A stretch of DNA of 64,000 nt from NCBI GenBank assembly GCA_016946835.1, contig JACVTC010000066.1, forward strand, positions 519,501 through 583,500, read 5' to 3'. The position numbers and the translations under genes are program-made. The DNA comes from Neocallimastix lanati (nom. inval.) (taxonomy: Eukaryota; Neocallimastigomycota; Neocallimastigomycetes; Neocallimastigales; Neocallimastigaceae). A model generated the notes under the pieces. That model searched no databases and was not told where the DNA came from. It saw only the letters and a program-made list of their open reading frames with translations. Of the stretch, positions 33,627 to 44,775 are shown in pieces (within the stretch, counting starts at the first letter, position 1; every line of letters begins with the position of its first letter).

Positions 33627-33642
33627 GATTAAGAGTCTCATG
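33627..33642 (+). promoter_or_regulatory. Primer-binding site, tRNA-Lys anticodon-arm type
   Basis: GATTAAGAGTCTCATG directly follows the LTR CA. Its complement CATGAGACTCTTAATC equals 16 consecutive bases of the anticodon arm of eukaryotic tRNA-Lys(CUU) as I recall that sequence, ending at the 3' side of the anticodon stem. It does not start TGG, so it is not complementary to a CCA end. Confidence 0.75.
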
Positions 33643-33744
33643 ACTCAATAATTCATTAACAATTGCTGATATCAAAATCTAATATATTAAATATTAAACA
33701 TTCATTAAATATTAAAATAAAGAAATATTGGCAGCCACATTAAA

Positions 33745-36735
33745 ATGACTAAATCAGATAATTCAACAGTTACGGGGAGTTCTTCAAAAACTTCTTCAAA
33801 GACAACAAAGACTACAAATACATCGAGTACAACAATGAATGATACTCTTGTCGAAGTAGAACCTCCAAATATTCAAACCAACACAATTAATAAATTTCAC
33901 ATTCAAAACTTTAGAATTACAAATGAAAACTTTCACAAATGGCATTCAGACTTAAAATTATTCCTTGATTCTGAAGAATTGGGTGATTATATATCAAAGA
34001 ATATCAAAGATATAAACACAAATAAAAAACATTTAAAATATGACAGTACAGTCAGAATTATAATATTAAACAGCCTCGACGAATATACAAAAAGCTTATT
34101 AAATAATTGTACAAGTGCCTACTTAATGATAAAGGAATTAAAGGAAAGATTTTCAGAAACAGGCCCTTCAAGATTATTTGAAATTGAAATGAAGATAAAA
34201 AAGCTAGAAATCGAAAACGATGACTTTAAACTGTATTTAGATAATCTTAACTCATTATTTACAGAATACAATAACGAGGCAAAATCTCAAAATAAGCCAG
34301 AACTAAGTGAAGAAACAAAAGTCTTGTATTCTTTAGAGGAACTAAATAAAGTCGGCATCGCATATTCATTCACATTTCTATATGTTGAAAAGACATTTAA
34401 GGATTTAAAAGAAGACATAACAAAATTAAGTACCATAATTAAGAAAAGTAAAAGTATTAAACGAGTAGAAATCAAGGAAACATATCAACACGAAGATCAA
34501 ATTAATAGAGTCCGAAATGGGAAACTCCCATATAATTTTAATAAAGAAGTAATTTCCAACGAATACTGTCAATATTGCCATAAAAATGGGCACACTACTG
34601 ATAACTGTTTCTTCAATCCATCGAATTCACCAAATAATAACTATAGAGGAGAAAAGAAAAATATTAATAATAAGTCAAGAAACAAAATTAAAATTAAAAG
34701 AACATCTTTAAACAGGAAAGGTAGTAAAAGAAACTTCAAATCTTATAACGTTAATTATGAAGAACAAAACAATTCGAATTCAGATTCAGATCCTTCATTC
34801 GACTTCTGCTTCAATATAAAAACTAATTGTGTAAAAGATAATTTTAATAACAGTTCAATAACTTCCAGGAACATAAGGGTAAATAAAGTAACTACCGAAA
34901 TCTTAAAAGAAGAAAATAATATTATGGAAGATAACAATATAGAATCATGGATCATTGATAGTGGAACAGGGATTAATTTATCTAAGAATATAAAAATACT
35001 ATCAAACATTGAAGAAGTTGCTAATAGAGGAATTACATACCCAAACGGACAATCCGATAGAATATACAAAAAGGGTATGTACAAAGGGATGTATAAAAAT
35101 AATAATTTTTCTATTGGAGAAGTATTTTATGCTCCAAACATACAAAATAATTTAATTTCCACTCATTACCTATGTAAAAAAGGCTTCAAATTAGTAATGG
35201 ATATGCATAACAATAAAGAAAGACTCCAAATATTTAAAAATAATAAACTAATTACTACCGTTTATACAAATGATGAAAACCTCTTTACTTTAAATACAAG
35301 CTCAATGAAAAATAAAGATTATAATATAAACAATGTCAATTTAAAATTATGGCATGCTAGATTAGGCCACTATTACAATCAAAATCTTCAAAAATTTCTA
35401 GAAAACAACAACATTAAGGAAGAAAAGAATGATAATATAAATTGTGAAGATTGCAAAATAAGTAAACTCAAGAAAAAACCATTCAACAAAACAATCAACA
35501 AAAGTTCCTCACCATTACAAGTCGTTCATTCTGATATCGTCGGACCACTAAAGCCTTCACCATCATTTAGTGGATACAAATATTATATAACATTCATAGA
35601 TGATTTCAGTAGAAAATGTTGGGTCTACTTACTGAAACACAAATCTGAAGCAGTACAAAAATTTATTGAGTTTCATAAACTTATGAAAAATACTTGTAAT
35701 TACAATATAAAAGAAGTAAGATCTGATAACGGTTTAGAATATAACAATTCTAATTTTATAAATTATCTTAAAAATAATGGAATTATATTCAATCATTCAA
35801 CACCAGGTAATCCCCAACAAAATGGTCGCGCTGAAAGAATTAATCAGACATTAGATAACTGCGCGAAAACATTACTTAGTGCAGCTAAATTATCACCTAT
35901 TTTATGGGATGAAGCTATTAAATGTGCATGTATATTGTATAATTTAAATCCGCATCAAGGAATTAATTTTAAAATCCCGAACGAGGTATTTTTTAATAAG
36001 AAAATTGATATATCTAAACTTAAAGTGTTTGGATGTAAAGTATTTTTCCTTAATAGATACAAACAAGGAAAATTTGAAAATAATACAAAACCAGGTATTT
36101 TCTTAGGATACTCATCAGATTCCCCAGGTTATCGTGTCCTCGACACTACTTCAAAAACAATAATTATAGTTCGTGACGCATACTTCAATGAAAGTACTCT
36201 AGGTTCACTTGGCACATCATTTTTTCATTCCTCAAATCCTTCAGATAAACAAATTGAGGGGGAACAGGACTTACAACATGATTCACAACATCAATTTAGT
36301 CAATCTATTTATCATAATGAATTTGAAAGGAATGAAAACAAACCGAATAATATTAATATTGAAGATAATATTGATTTAATGGATGAATACAATAATGAAA
36401 ACATGTTAGACAATAATTCAGAAAACGAAATAATTAATGAAGACATAATTAATGAAGACAAAATTAATGATGATAAAATCAATGAAGATAAAATTAACGA
36501 AAATCAAAAATTAGCTGAAAAACAAGAAGAAATACTCAAAAATTCAAATATTGAAGATAATATAAAAGTTTCATCAAACGAAAACCATGCCAAAATCCTA
36601 CATGATAATAGTAAAAGTAATGAAAATAACACTATTATTAATAGAAATAACGATAATAACATAAAGGGTATAAAAATCACAAAAAATGATTTTTTGAACA
36701 AAAATGTGAAAAAAGTTTTATTAATAAAAATTTGA
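33745..36735 (+). CDS. Copia gag, protease and integrase part
   Basis: A 996-codon frame from ATG 33745. Gag N-terminus, with a CCHC knuckle CQYCHKNGHTTDNC near residue 275; protease WIIDSGTGINLS near 405; GAG-pre-integrase finger WHARLGHYY .. CEDCK near 535-575; integrase core with HSDIVGP, RSDNGLEY and QQNGRAERIN (about 595-700); then a repetitive acidic Asn-rich linker (INEDKINDDK-type) toward the end. It belongs to copia element 3. Confidence 0.92.
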   Translation: MTKSDNSTVTGSSSKTSSKTTKTTNTSSTTMNDTLVEVEPPNIQTNTINKFHIQNFRITNENFHKWHSDLKLFLDSEELGDYISKNIKDINTNKKHLKYDSTVRIIILNSLDEYTKSLLNNCTSAYLMIKELKERFSETGPSRLFEIEMKIKKLEIENDDFKLYLDNLNSLFTEYNNEAKSQNKPELSEETKVLYSLEELNKVGIAYSFTFLYVEKTFKDLKEDITKLSTIIKKSKSIKRVEIKETYQHEDQINRVRNGKLPYNFNKEVISNEYCQYCHKNGHTTDNCFFNPSNSPNNNYRGEKKNINNKSRNKIKIKRTSLNRKGSKRNFKSYNVNYEEQNNSNSDSDPSFDFCFNIKTNCVKDNFNNSSITSRNIRVNKVTTEILKEENNIMEDNNIESWIIDSGTGINLSKNIKILSNIEEVANRGITYPNGQSDRIYKKGMYKGMYKNNNFSIGEVFYAPNIQNNLISTHYLCKKGFKLVMDMHNNKERLQIFKNNKLITTVYTNDENLFTLNTSSMKNKDYNINNVNLKLWHARLGHYYNQNLQKFLENNNIKEEKNDNINCEDCKISKLKKKPFNKTINKSSSPLQVVHSDIVGPLKPSPSFSGYKYYITFIDDFSRKCWVYLLKHKSEAVQKFIEFHKLMKNTCNYNIKEVRSDNGLEYNNSNFINYLKNNGIIFNHSTPGNPQQNGRAERINQTLDNCAKTLLSAAKLSPILWDEAIKCACILYNLNPHQGINFKIPNEVFFNKKIDISKLKVFGCKVFFLNRYKQGKFENNTKPGIFLGYSSDSPGYRVLDTTSKTIIIVRDAYFNESTLGSLGTSFFHSSNPSDKQIEGEQDLQHDSQHQFSQSIYHNEFERNENKPNNINIEDNIDLMDEYNNENMLDNNSENEIINEDIINEDKINDDKINEDKINENQKLAEKQEEILKNSNIEDNIKVSSNENHAKILHDNSKSNENNTIINRNNDNNIKGIKITKNDFLNKNVKKVLLIKI

Positions 36736-38003
36736 ATAAAAATTTCAAAAATTTCAAATTTAAGAATAAATTAAAAATTTCAAACCTTAATAATTATAAA
36801 AATTTATCTAAATCAAACCTTAATAATTATGAAATTTTAGACCAGAAACTTATTGAGAATAGAATTGAAAGCAATCATAAAAATCTGGCTAATATGAAGA
36901 TGAATGATAAATCAAATTTGGAAAATAATAAAATATATGATAATAATAAAATGAATGACTATAATTCAGAGAATGAATCTGAGGACAGTTTTAGTGATCT
37001 GGAACCTTTAGATAAAAGAAAACTAAGAAAGAACAAAGAAAAGAACTTTAAATTTAATATTAAAAGAAATAATAAAATTTTCGATAAACTAGTAAACAAA
37101 AATAATAAAATTGATAACAAGAAAACAAAAAACTATCGAAAAAGAAAAAGAAAAAATTATCAATTGAATGAAGAAAGAAAAATAAAAGATAGAGTATCTA
37201 CATCAAATAAACCATTTTTTGAAAGGAAAACAGACTCAGATGAAAACGAAAGACGCAAGAGAAATAGAGTCAATAACATTAATACATTAATTCCCAAGAA
37301 TTATGAAGAAGCTATGAATTCAGAAAATGCGGACAAATGGAAAGACGCAATTAACAAAGAATTACAAAATTTATATGGAAATAATGTAATGAAAATTGTT
37401 GAAAATAAAAATATCCCAAAAGGCATTAAGCCACTCGACGTTAAATGGGTTTTTACCATAAAAGATAATGGTATATATAAAGCTAGATTGGTCGTCAAAG
37501 GTTTTCGACAAATTAAAGGAGTTGATTATAACTGCACCTATTCTCCTACAATAGAAATGGATAGTTTTAGATTAACTATTGCTATTGCATCTATATATAA
37601 ATGGGATTTAAGACAAATCGATATTAAAGCTGCATATTTGAACGCTAAATTAGATGAGAAAATTTATGTACAAATTCCAATCGGTGATAAAAATTTCAAT
37701 TGCGGAAAATCAGGATTATTACGAAAGGCTCTCTATGGACTCAAACAAGCTGGAAGACAATGGTTTTACGAAATCTCCGGTTTTCTTAAGAAAATTGGGT
37801 TAATTCAATATAATACAGATAGTTGTTTATTTGGTAAATATAAAAATAATAAATTATGCTTATTACTAACACTCTATGTTGATAATATACTAATTGCAGG
37901 AGAGAATAAAGAAATTACCAAAGTTGTTTCAAAGATAAAACGTAAATACAAAGTCTCCACAGATAAATCAGCAAACAAAATTATTGGAATCAATATAGTT
38001 AAA
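36732..38003 (+). CDS. Copia linker and RT part
   Basis: Continues the element with a Lys/Asn-rich linker, then RT with YKARLVVKGF, QIDIKAAYLNAKL, ALYGLKQAGRQW and the LYVDN-type catalytic block (about 37875). The host element sequence stops at 38003, where the nested insertion begins, so the remaining few codons of the open frame belong to the insertion. Confidence 0.88.
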
Positions 38004-39266
38004 TGTAACGGAGGTGCTTCTATTGTAAAGGCGGGATGAGATATAGAAACACAGAAAGGAGAAAACTCAATAGGTTTACACTATCTGTATAAATAATTCG
38101 TTTTATTAGAAATATTTTTTATTAATTATAAAATTTAAAATAATTATTAATATTAATCAACAAGGTAATATTTCGAATTACTTATACGTTAATTATTATT
38201 AATAAAAGCACGAAGAAAAATATTTTCATTCGTGAAGTTCGCACTATTTATACTTTTAACGGAAAAACAGTTTTAACATGTAAAAATAATTTTAAAGAAA
38301 TATTTAGAAATATGTTTGTAATAATTAATAATGTAAAGTTTCTAGAATATAGATTTTAATTGATGAAAATGAATCTTATCAAAAAAGAATAAAATAATTT
38401 ATATAATAAGAATTTCTAAATTCATTTCGGTTGAATTACGAACCGAAAGAATCTTTAACTTTCTATAATTTTATACAGAAAGAATATTCAAGAAGATATT
38501 ATTAATAATTAATAAAATAATTAATAAAATAATTATTTATGCAAAATGGGTTGAGGTGTGAGTCGAACCCATGAAGTATTGGTCATGGTCAATGTAACTA
38601 ACCATTGAACCAAAGTTCTAATTTTACTAACTGTGATGCATGTCCAGTAAAAATAATAGAAAATAATAGAAAAATTATTTAGAAAAATTATTAATATAAA
38701 TATTTATTAAAAATTAATTTTATATAATGAATCTTAAAATATATTATTAATATATTATTAAAGATAATTTATTATTATTAATTATTAAAATATTAAATTA
38801 AATAATAATATTAAAAATATTAAAAGAATTGTTGATAATATAGTAAAATTAGTTATATTAATTATAACGGAGATTGAATGTTTAATTAAATTGATGTTAA
38901 TATTAAAATAATTTTTAAATAATGTTAAACAAGATGAATTAATAGTTATAAGTAAAAAGTTATGGATATTTATATTTATTAATTAATTTTAGTGTTTCGA
39001 TAAATAAAATTTATAAAATTAGTAAAAAATATAATTATGAAAATAATTTATAAATAAATATTTTCTTTTTTTTTAAGGAATAATAATAAAACATGTATTT
39101 TTTTTATGATAAAATATAATAAATAAAATAATAAAAGATAAATAAATAAAAAGTAAATATAATTATTGTAATATAATATTCTTGGAGTAATTCCCTTTTG
39201 CACAAACGCCCAACTAACATATACGGTATTTAATAAAATATCGTATCAACTGAAGATTTCGTTACA
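38004..39266 (-). repeat. Nested 1.26-kb solo-LTR-like insertion
   Basis: It starts TGTAACGG and ends TTTCGTTACA on plus, with inverted TGTAACG/CGTTACA ends and a perfect 5-bp duplication TTAAA at 37999-38003 and 39267-39271. No ORF. Read on minus it begins TGTAACGAAATCTTCAG and holds a tRNA-like A-box (38602-38612, TGGTTCAATGG) and B-box (38560-38570). A TATA box GTATAAATAGT follows (38243-38253), which suggests minus orientation. It is younger than the copia element it splits. A solo LTR from recombination between two LTRs is the simplest reading; a non-autonomous element is the alternative. Confidence 0.85.
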
Positions 39267-39271
39267 TTAAA

Positions 39272-40069
39272 ACAAATAAAGGCTACAAAATTAATCAAAA
39301 AGATTATATTGAAAAAATGTTAACTAACTACAACATAAACAATACTAAAATAACTAGAATACCATGTATTAATGCAAAATTAGAAGATAGAGAAAACTCT
39401 GAGAAAATTAACAAAACTGATTATAAAAGATTGATTGGATCTCTATTATATATATCAACAAAAACAAGACCTGACATAGCATTTGCAGTAAATCAAGCTG
39501 CAAGATTTTCTGAGAATCCAACAAGAGCTGATTTGAATGCAGGTATACAAATACTAAAATACCTTAAAAGTACCAAGGACTATTCAATTCATTATAACGG
39601 AAAGAAAATTTTAAGAGCTTATTGTGATGCAGATTTCGCTGGTGATGAGGTTAAAAGAAAATCCACTTCAGGATATATTTTTGTATTAGGAAATAGCCCA
39701 ATATCATGGAAATCAATTACACAGAAAAATATAGCCTTATCAACTACAGAAGCCGAATACTCAAGCTTAATAGAATGCACCAAACAAGCTATATGGATAA
39801 GAAGATTAGTTAATGAAATATTTAACAAAAACATTAGAATTAATATTAGAATAGATAATAAACCATGTAAGGATATAGCTGAAAATGAAAACCAAAAGGG
39901 ACGATGCAAATATATGGATATAAAATACAAATATGTTCAAGATGAAATTATGAAAAATGAAATTAAATTAACACTCATTGGTTCTAACTCAATGATGGCA
40001 GATCCATTAACCAAAAGTATTTCTGGACCCAAGCTTAAATATTTCTCAGACTTCATCATGGAAATGTAG
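39272..40069 (+). CDS. Copia RT end and RNase H part
   Basis: Past the insertion, the frame at 39317-40069 shows TRPDIAFAVNQAARF, the RNase H block AYCDADFAGDEVKRKSTSG, STTEAEYSSL, and the C-terminal KYMDIKYKYVQDEI and MMADPLTK motifs typical of copia. It ends 21 bases before the 3' LTR, just ahead of the polypurine tract. Confidence 0.9.
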   Translation, partial: TNKGYKINQKDYIEKMLTNYNINNTKITRIPCINAKLEDRENSEKINKTDYKRLIGSLLYISTKTRPDIAFAVNQAARFSENPTRADLNAGIQILKYLKSTKDYSIHYNGKKILRAYCDADFAGDEVKRKSTSGYIFVLGNSPISWKSITQKNIALSTTEAEYSSLIECTKQAIWIRRLVNEIFNKNIRINIRIDNKPCKDIAENENQKGRCKYMDIKYKYVQDEIMKNEIKLTLIGSNSMMADPLTKSISGPKLKYFSDFIMEM

Positions 40070-40090
40070 AAAATGCCAATGTAGGGGGAA

Positions 40091-40286
40091 TGTTAAATAT
40101 CACAGTTATGTGTTTAATTACATTGTACATTATACTACATTATTAAGTGTAAAATATTTTTTTATTCGATAATATAATGCAGTGTAACGTTAAATGTTAC
40201 CAATAATGTTAGACTAGAAAATAAATATAAATAACATGTAATAACATATTCTTAAATGAATAAGGTCTTTCTAAATGTAAAAGCAA

Positions 40287-40317
<31 letters not shown>

Positions 40318-40369
40318 ACACATAATAAAATATAAATATCATTTCTGAATTTAAGTGTTATATTTAACA
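40091..40369 (+). repeat. 3' LTR of copia element 3
   Basis: A 279-bp partner of 33348-33626, preceded by GTAGGGGGAA. It is followed at once by the ATAAA target duplication. Confidence 0.95.
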
Positions 40370-40374
40370 ATAAA

Positions 40375-42741
40375 TATAAAATTCTAATATTAAATAATAA
40401 AGTGAAGGAAAATATATTTTAAATAAATTAAATAAGTATGAAAATTCATGTCAACAAAAATTTTATTTTTCGTATTCGTGTAAAAATTATTATTATTTTA
40501 ATAAATAAAGTGGTTATTTAACAGCATCTCTGTTTAATTCTGTTCTTTAATGGTACATTTATTTTATTATATTTTATTATTAATTTCTATATAGAGTTAA
40601 ATTTATTTTTAGATAGACAGTTTTAGAATTTAAATGATTTGTAAGTTTATATAAACGAAACATGTATCCAATCATAAAATAGAGTGTTATGTATAAATAA
40701 ACCATGTAATTGAATCTTTAACGCAATAGCGTTACCATTAAAGTAATTTGTTATATAAAATATTAAAATGTTAAATAAATTGAAATTAATTATTTTAAAA
40801 AAATAAATAAATAGACTTAGTATAAACCCAGCCAACTATTTTAGCGAATAGAGTTTAATAACGATACATTAAATTCTTTTAAAAATAATTATTTATAATT
40901 AATATTAGGTTTTCGTATAGCAACTCGAATAGAGAGGTGTTAGATTTATATTATCCTTTTGTTCATTTTATTATTACTTTAAACTTAACCTTTTTAACAG
41001 GATATAGGTGGTAAGGAAGGAGGTAAATCATGAGAAATTTATTTTAGAAAAAATTACGTTTACCATCCAATATTTGTCATTATGAATGCGTCAACTCTAT
41101 ACTAAACCACAAAACTTATTATTATCCAATAGCTAATTTTTCTACATCCTAAGCCATTATTAATAATTTTGTATTTTAGCACAAAATTTTTTCTTCTCTG
41201 TATTATTTTTATAGGATTAATAAATAAAATAAATACTTTTATTATGTTAGTAAATGAAATTTTATATTAAATTTTTTTTATTAGCAATGCTTTTATCCAT
41301 ATTGTTGATTATATAATTATTAAAAAAATTTTTTTCCAAAATATTTTATATTATTATTAAAATATTTTATCAATATAATTTATTTTATTAATATTTTATT
41401 TTATCAATATTATTATACTATTTTTTATCCGTATTAAATTTCCAATATATTCTTTTAAATTATTAATTTGTATATTAACAATAATAATATTATTACAATT
41501 TTAATAATTAATTAATAAATGATAAATAATTTTTACAATTAAAATAAATTAATAACTTAAATCCCACTTAAATAATAAAAATGATAATTAAAATTGTCAT
41601 CTTTATTTTTTTTTTTATAAAAATAAATATAAAAAGGATAAAAATTTACTAAAAAAAAAAAAAAAATACATGCAATAAAAAATAATAATAATATTAATAA
41701 ATAAATAAATAAATAATAAATAAATGAAATTTTCTTTTTAAAACTAAAATATTAACTTTTTCTTGAGCTATAACATATATGATAAAGAATACCTATAGAT
41801 TGTTGTTTTTGGTTATATTTCATATACATTATACATTAACCTATCCACGTATATATTATTTGATTTTTTATTTCTCTATTCTAATAATTTATATTTAATC
41901 TTTATTCCTAGTTAGTACTAATTAAATTATATTATTTCAAAATTTTTTTTATTAATATCCATTCCTTTACCAATATTATTTTTATTAATATGATCAATAC
42001 CTTATTATTAATATCCTTATCAATATTTTAATAGTAATATATTATTATTTATTTTATTATCATAATTCGTATATTATTATTACATACCCTATTATATTTA
42101 TAAATGAATATATTTATAAAATCTATATTTTAATTGAAATAGTCATAAAATTTTAGGATAAACAATTCAAATAATATTTTTTATCTTATAAATGGTTAAA
42201 TTTTATTATACATCTAAGAAAAATTTACTAAAACCACAGAATAATTTTCTGTAAAATAATGGAAAAAGGTCTTTTAAAATATATTATTAAGCAGATTGGT
42301 AATAAATAATTAGTAATAGATTAATATATAACTATTATTTATTATAAGTTAAATAATAATTATATTAAGAATTTAGATGCAATAATAAAAAAAATTAGAG
42401 ATAATAAATATTTTAGATATGGCTTTACCATTTCTATTATTTTAGAAAGTATAAATAGCTGTTAAAGATATAAAAAAGAAATAGTAATTAAAAATTAATA
42501 ATTATAATTTTTAACATTGTAATTTTTAATAATAATTTTTAAATAAAAGATTTATAAAATATATATTTATATATATATAATTTTTATTTATTTATTTTCT
42601 TATTGTTTCATTTTCTTTTTATTTTGTATAATCAAACCAAATCTCAACATGTAAAAGGTTAATATAAACTAAAATGACGAATTATAAATAAATAAGCAAA
42701 GCTAATCTAATTTTAACACTTCTCTATTCGAATTGTTTAAC

Positions 42742-42775
<34 letters not shown>

Positions 42776-42900
42776 ATAATATTAATTCTAAATAATGATT
42801 TTTTAAACATTTAAAAAAGAAGATAAAGCAGTGCTATTAAATTCTATTCCTTAATAGTTTGCTGAGTTTTACCCTAAGTTATTATTTTCCTTTTAAAAAT
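40375..42900. repeat. AT-rich region with LTR-like relics
   Basis: No gene. About 40420-41060 is an LTR-like repeat with partners in inverted orientation at about 16670-17170 and 46640-46870; shared blocks are ATCCAATCATAAAAT and GCAACTCGAATAGAGAGGTG. A further scrap CACTTCTCTATTCGAATTG occurs at 42719-42737. About 42190-42480 is a direct copy of 11080-11360. A 34-base poly-A run lies at about 42742-42775. The 62-codon minus ORF at 40647-40835 lies in repeat and is not credited. Confidence 0.5.
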
Positions 42901-44775
42901 TAATTAATTTTTTCTTTATTTAATATTAAAAGTGTCCTAAGCGACATACAAAAGCTGTTTTGTATTCATCACCTGGCATGATTCGAATTTGGAAGTAAGC
43001 AATTTTAAATCAAGCTTTGAGTAATACTTATGACCAGGAGTTTTATTAAAAATGACAGTTGTTAAAGGCATAGGATAACTATCTCTAATAGTGATTTCAT
43101 TAAGTTTCCTAAGAATCAATACACATACGTAACTCACCATTATCTTTTTGGAGCAAATAAAATTGGATGACCAGCATGGGATTTTGACCGAGTAATAAAA
43201 CCGTATTTTAAATAGTCTTTAATAATTTTTTCTAAAGCTATTTCTTCGGGAATTATAAGAGGATAAATTCCATTATGATATAACTTAGCATTAGGTTTAA
43301 GGTCAATAGAACAATCAAAACTAGAATGAGGAGGTAAGACTTTAGCTTCTTCTCCACTAAATACATCAGAGAATTCTTGGTAAATAACGGGAAGTGTTTT
43401 ATTTGGAGTATCCATGTTTGAGAGGAGGCAATTGAATTCTTCAACAATGAAGGAGAAATAGAAGAATTATCAATCAAAGAATTATTAGGGGTGCATGAAC
43501 TGGAATAGGCTGGTTTCGAAGAGATAGAGTCGGAAGTATTAGTAAGAGAAAGTGAAGTAGAATTAACCGAGGTTGAAGGTTTTGCTTCTACTAAAGAAGA
43601 ATTCGAAACATTATTATTAACATTACAAAAGATTAAAATATTATTGTTGAAATCAATTGATGATTTATTTTCATTAAGAAATCAAGAACCAATTAAGCAC
43701 TCAAATTCGTCATTTAAATCAATAATAAAAAATTCTGTTAAGACCTGAAGGTTACTAATTTTGAATAACATTGGGATAGTTTTACCAACAACGTCCTTTC
43801 CACCACCAATACAGGTAAAGCTATCAGCTTCTAGATTGTCATATACAAGCTTAAAATTATTAATTTTAGCAAAATTAGTATCCATAAGATTCAAAATCTA
43901 TAAGAGTCATAGCTTTAATCCATTTATTTTTGTAATTAAAGGAACATATAATAATACAATCCTTACTAAATTTCTTGGAAGAATCAGATCTAGTCATATA
44001 GCCAGGTTTATTTGCTCTTTTTTTGGGCAATTTATTAACTTATGATCTGATTGTTTATAATATGGGCAAAGTCCTTCCTTAATTCATCTTTCTCTTTCTT
44101 CAAGAGATAAATGAAAGTAATTAGATTCATTATTTGATCTGGAAGGAAAATTAGGATTAGCATTTCCATTATTGCTAGAGTTAAATCTAGAATTCTTTCT
44201 ATTATTACAAGAATTATTATTATTGCTATTATTTCTAGAATTGTAGTTGTTGATTGTTGCGAATCGAGTCATTTGATGATCTATACGATTGGTAATTCGC
44301 ATTAGTTCACTTAATTTGGCAGGAGGAGGGAACAAACTAATTACTCTTTCTTGAAGTCTTGGTAGTAACCCTTCAATATAAGCATCCATTAAGGTAAATT
44401 CATTCCAGTCTTTTTTTTTCCGAAAGCCTGCGGAATTCGTTATTTTAATCAATGACTTTACCATACGGTTTTTGCTTAATATGCATAAGAGCTTGATTAC
44501 AATTAAAAATAGCATCTACATCATTGAATCTATCCTTCATAAGTTTAATGAAAGCGTTAAAATTGTCAAGGACTGGGTTATTTTCATTTATCAAGTCTGC
44601 AGCCCAATCCATAGCTTCATCTCTTAACAAAGTGATGGTATAAGCTACTTTTAAAGGATTATTAGTGAATTATTCAGGATGAAGAGCGATGGCTAATCCA
44701 ACATAAGCTAAAAATCCCTTGAGCTTAGTTGAATCACCATTAAAATGAAAATCGTTTGATGAAGTAGACACTAAA
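42901..44775 (-). mobile_element. Ty3/gypsy fossil, gag to partial RT
   Basis: Minus-strand coding remnants in several frames. Gag (about 44775-44080) has RDEAMDWAADLINENN and YIEGLLPRLQERV, typical of a Ty3-type gag, with a CPYYKQSDHKLINC knuckle near 44050. A protease-like segment lies at 43682-43894. RT N-terminus (43140-43415) has EFSDVFSGEEAK and LPPHSSFDCSIDL, followed by RT remnants (42937-43140) with TIRDSYPMPL and YYSKLDLK. The rest of RT, RNase H and integrase are missing. At least five breaks; old. It is a different lineage from gypsy element A, since gag and protease differ. Confidence 0.8.

Larger units (their letters stand above)
33348..40369 (+). mobile_element. Young Ty1/copia element with a nested insertion
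   Basis: LTRs 33348-33626 and 40091-40369 (279 bp each) differ at one base that I could find, so insertion is recent. A 5-bp target duplication ATAAA lies at 33343-33347 and 40370-40374. It has a primer-binding site right after the 5' LTR, gag-pol coding sequence, and a polypurine tract (GTAGGGGGAA) before the 3' LTR. A 1263-bp LTR-like insertion (38004-39266) splits the RT/RNase H part. Apart from that insertion it has very few breaks (about one). Confidence 0.95.
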
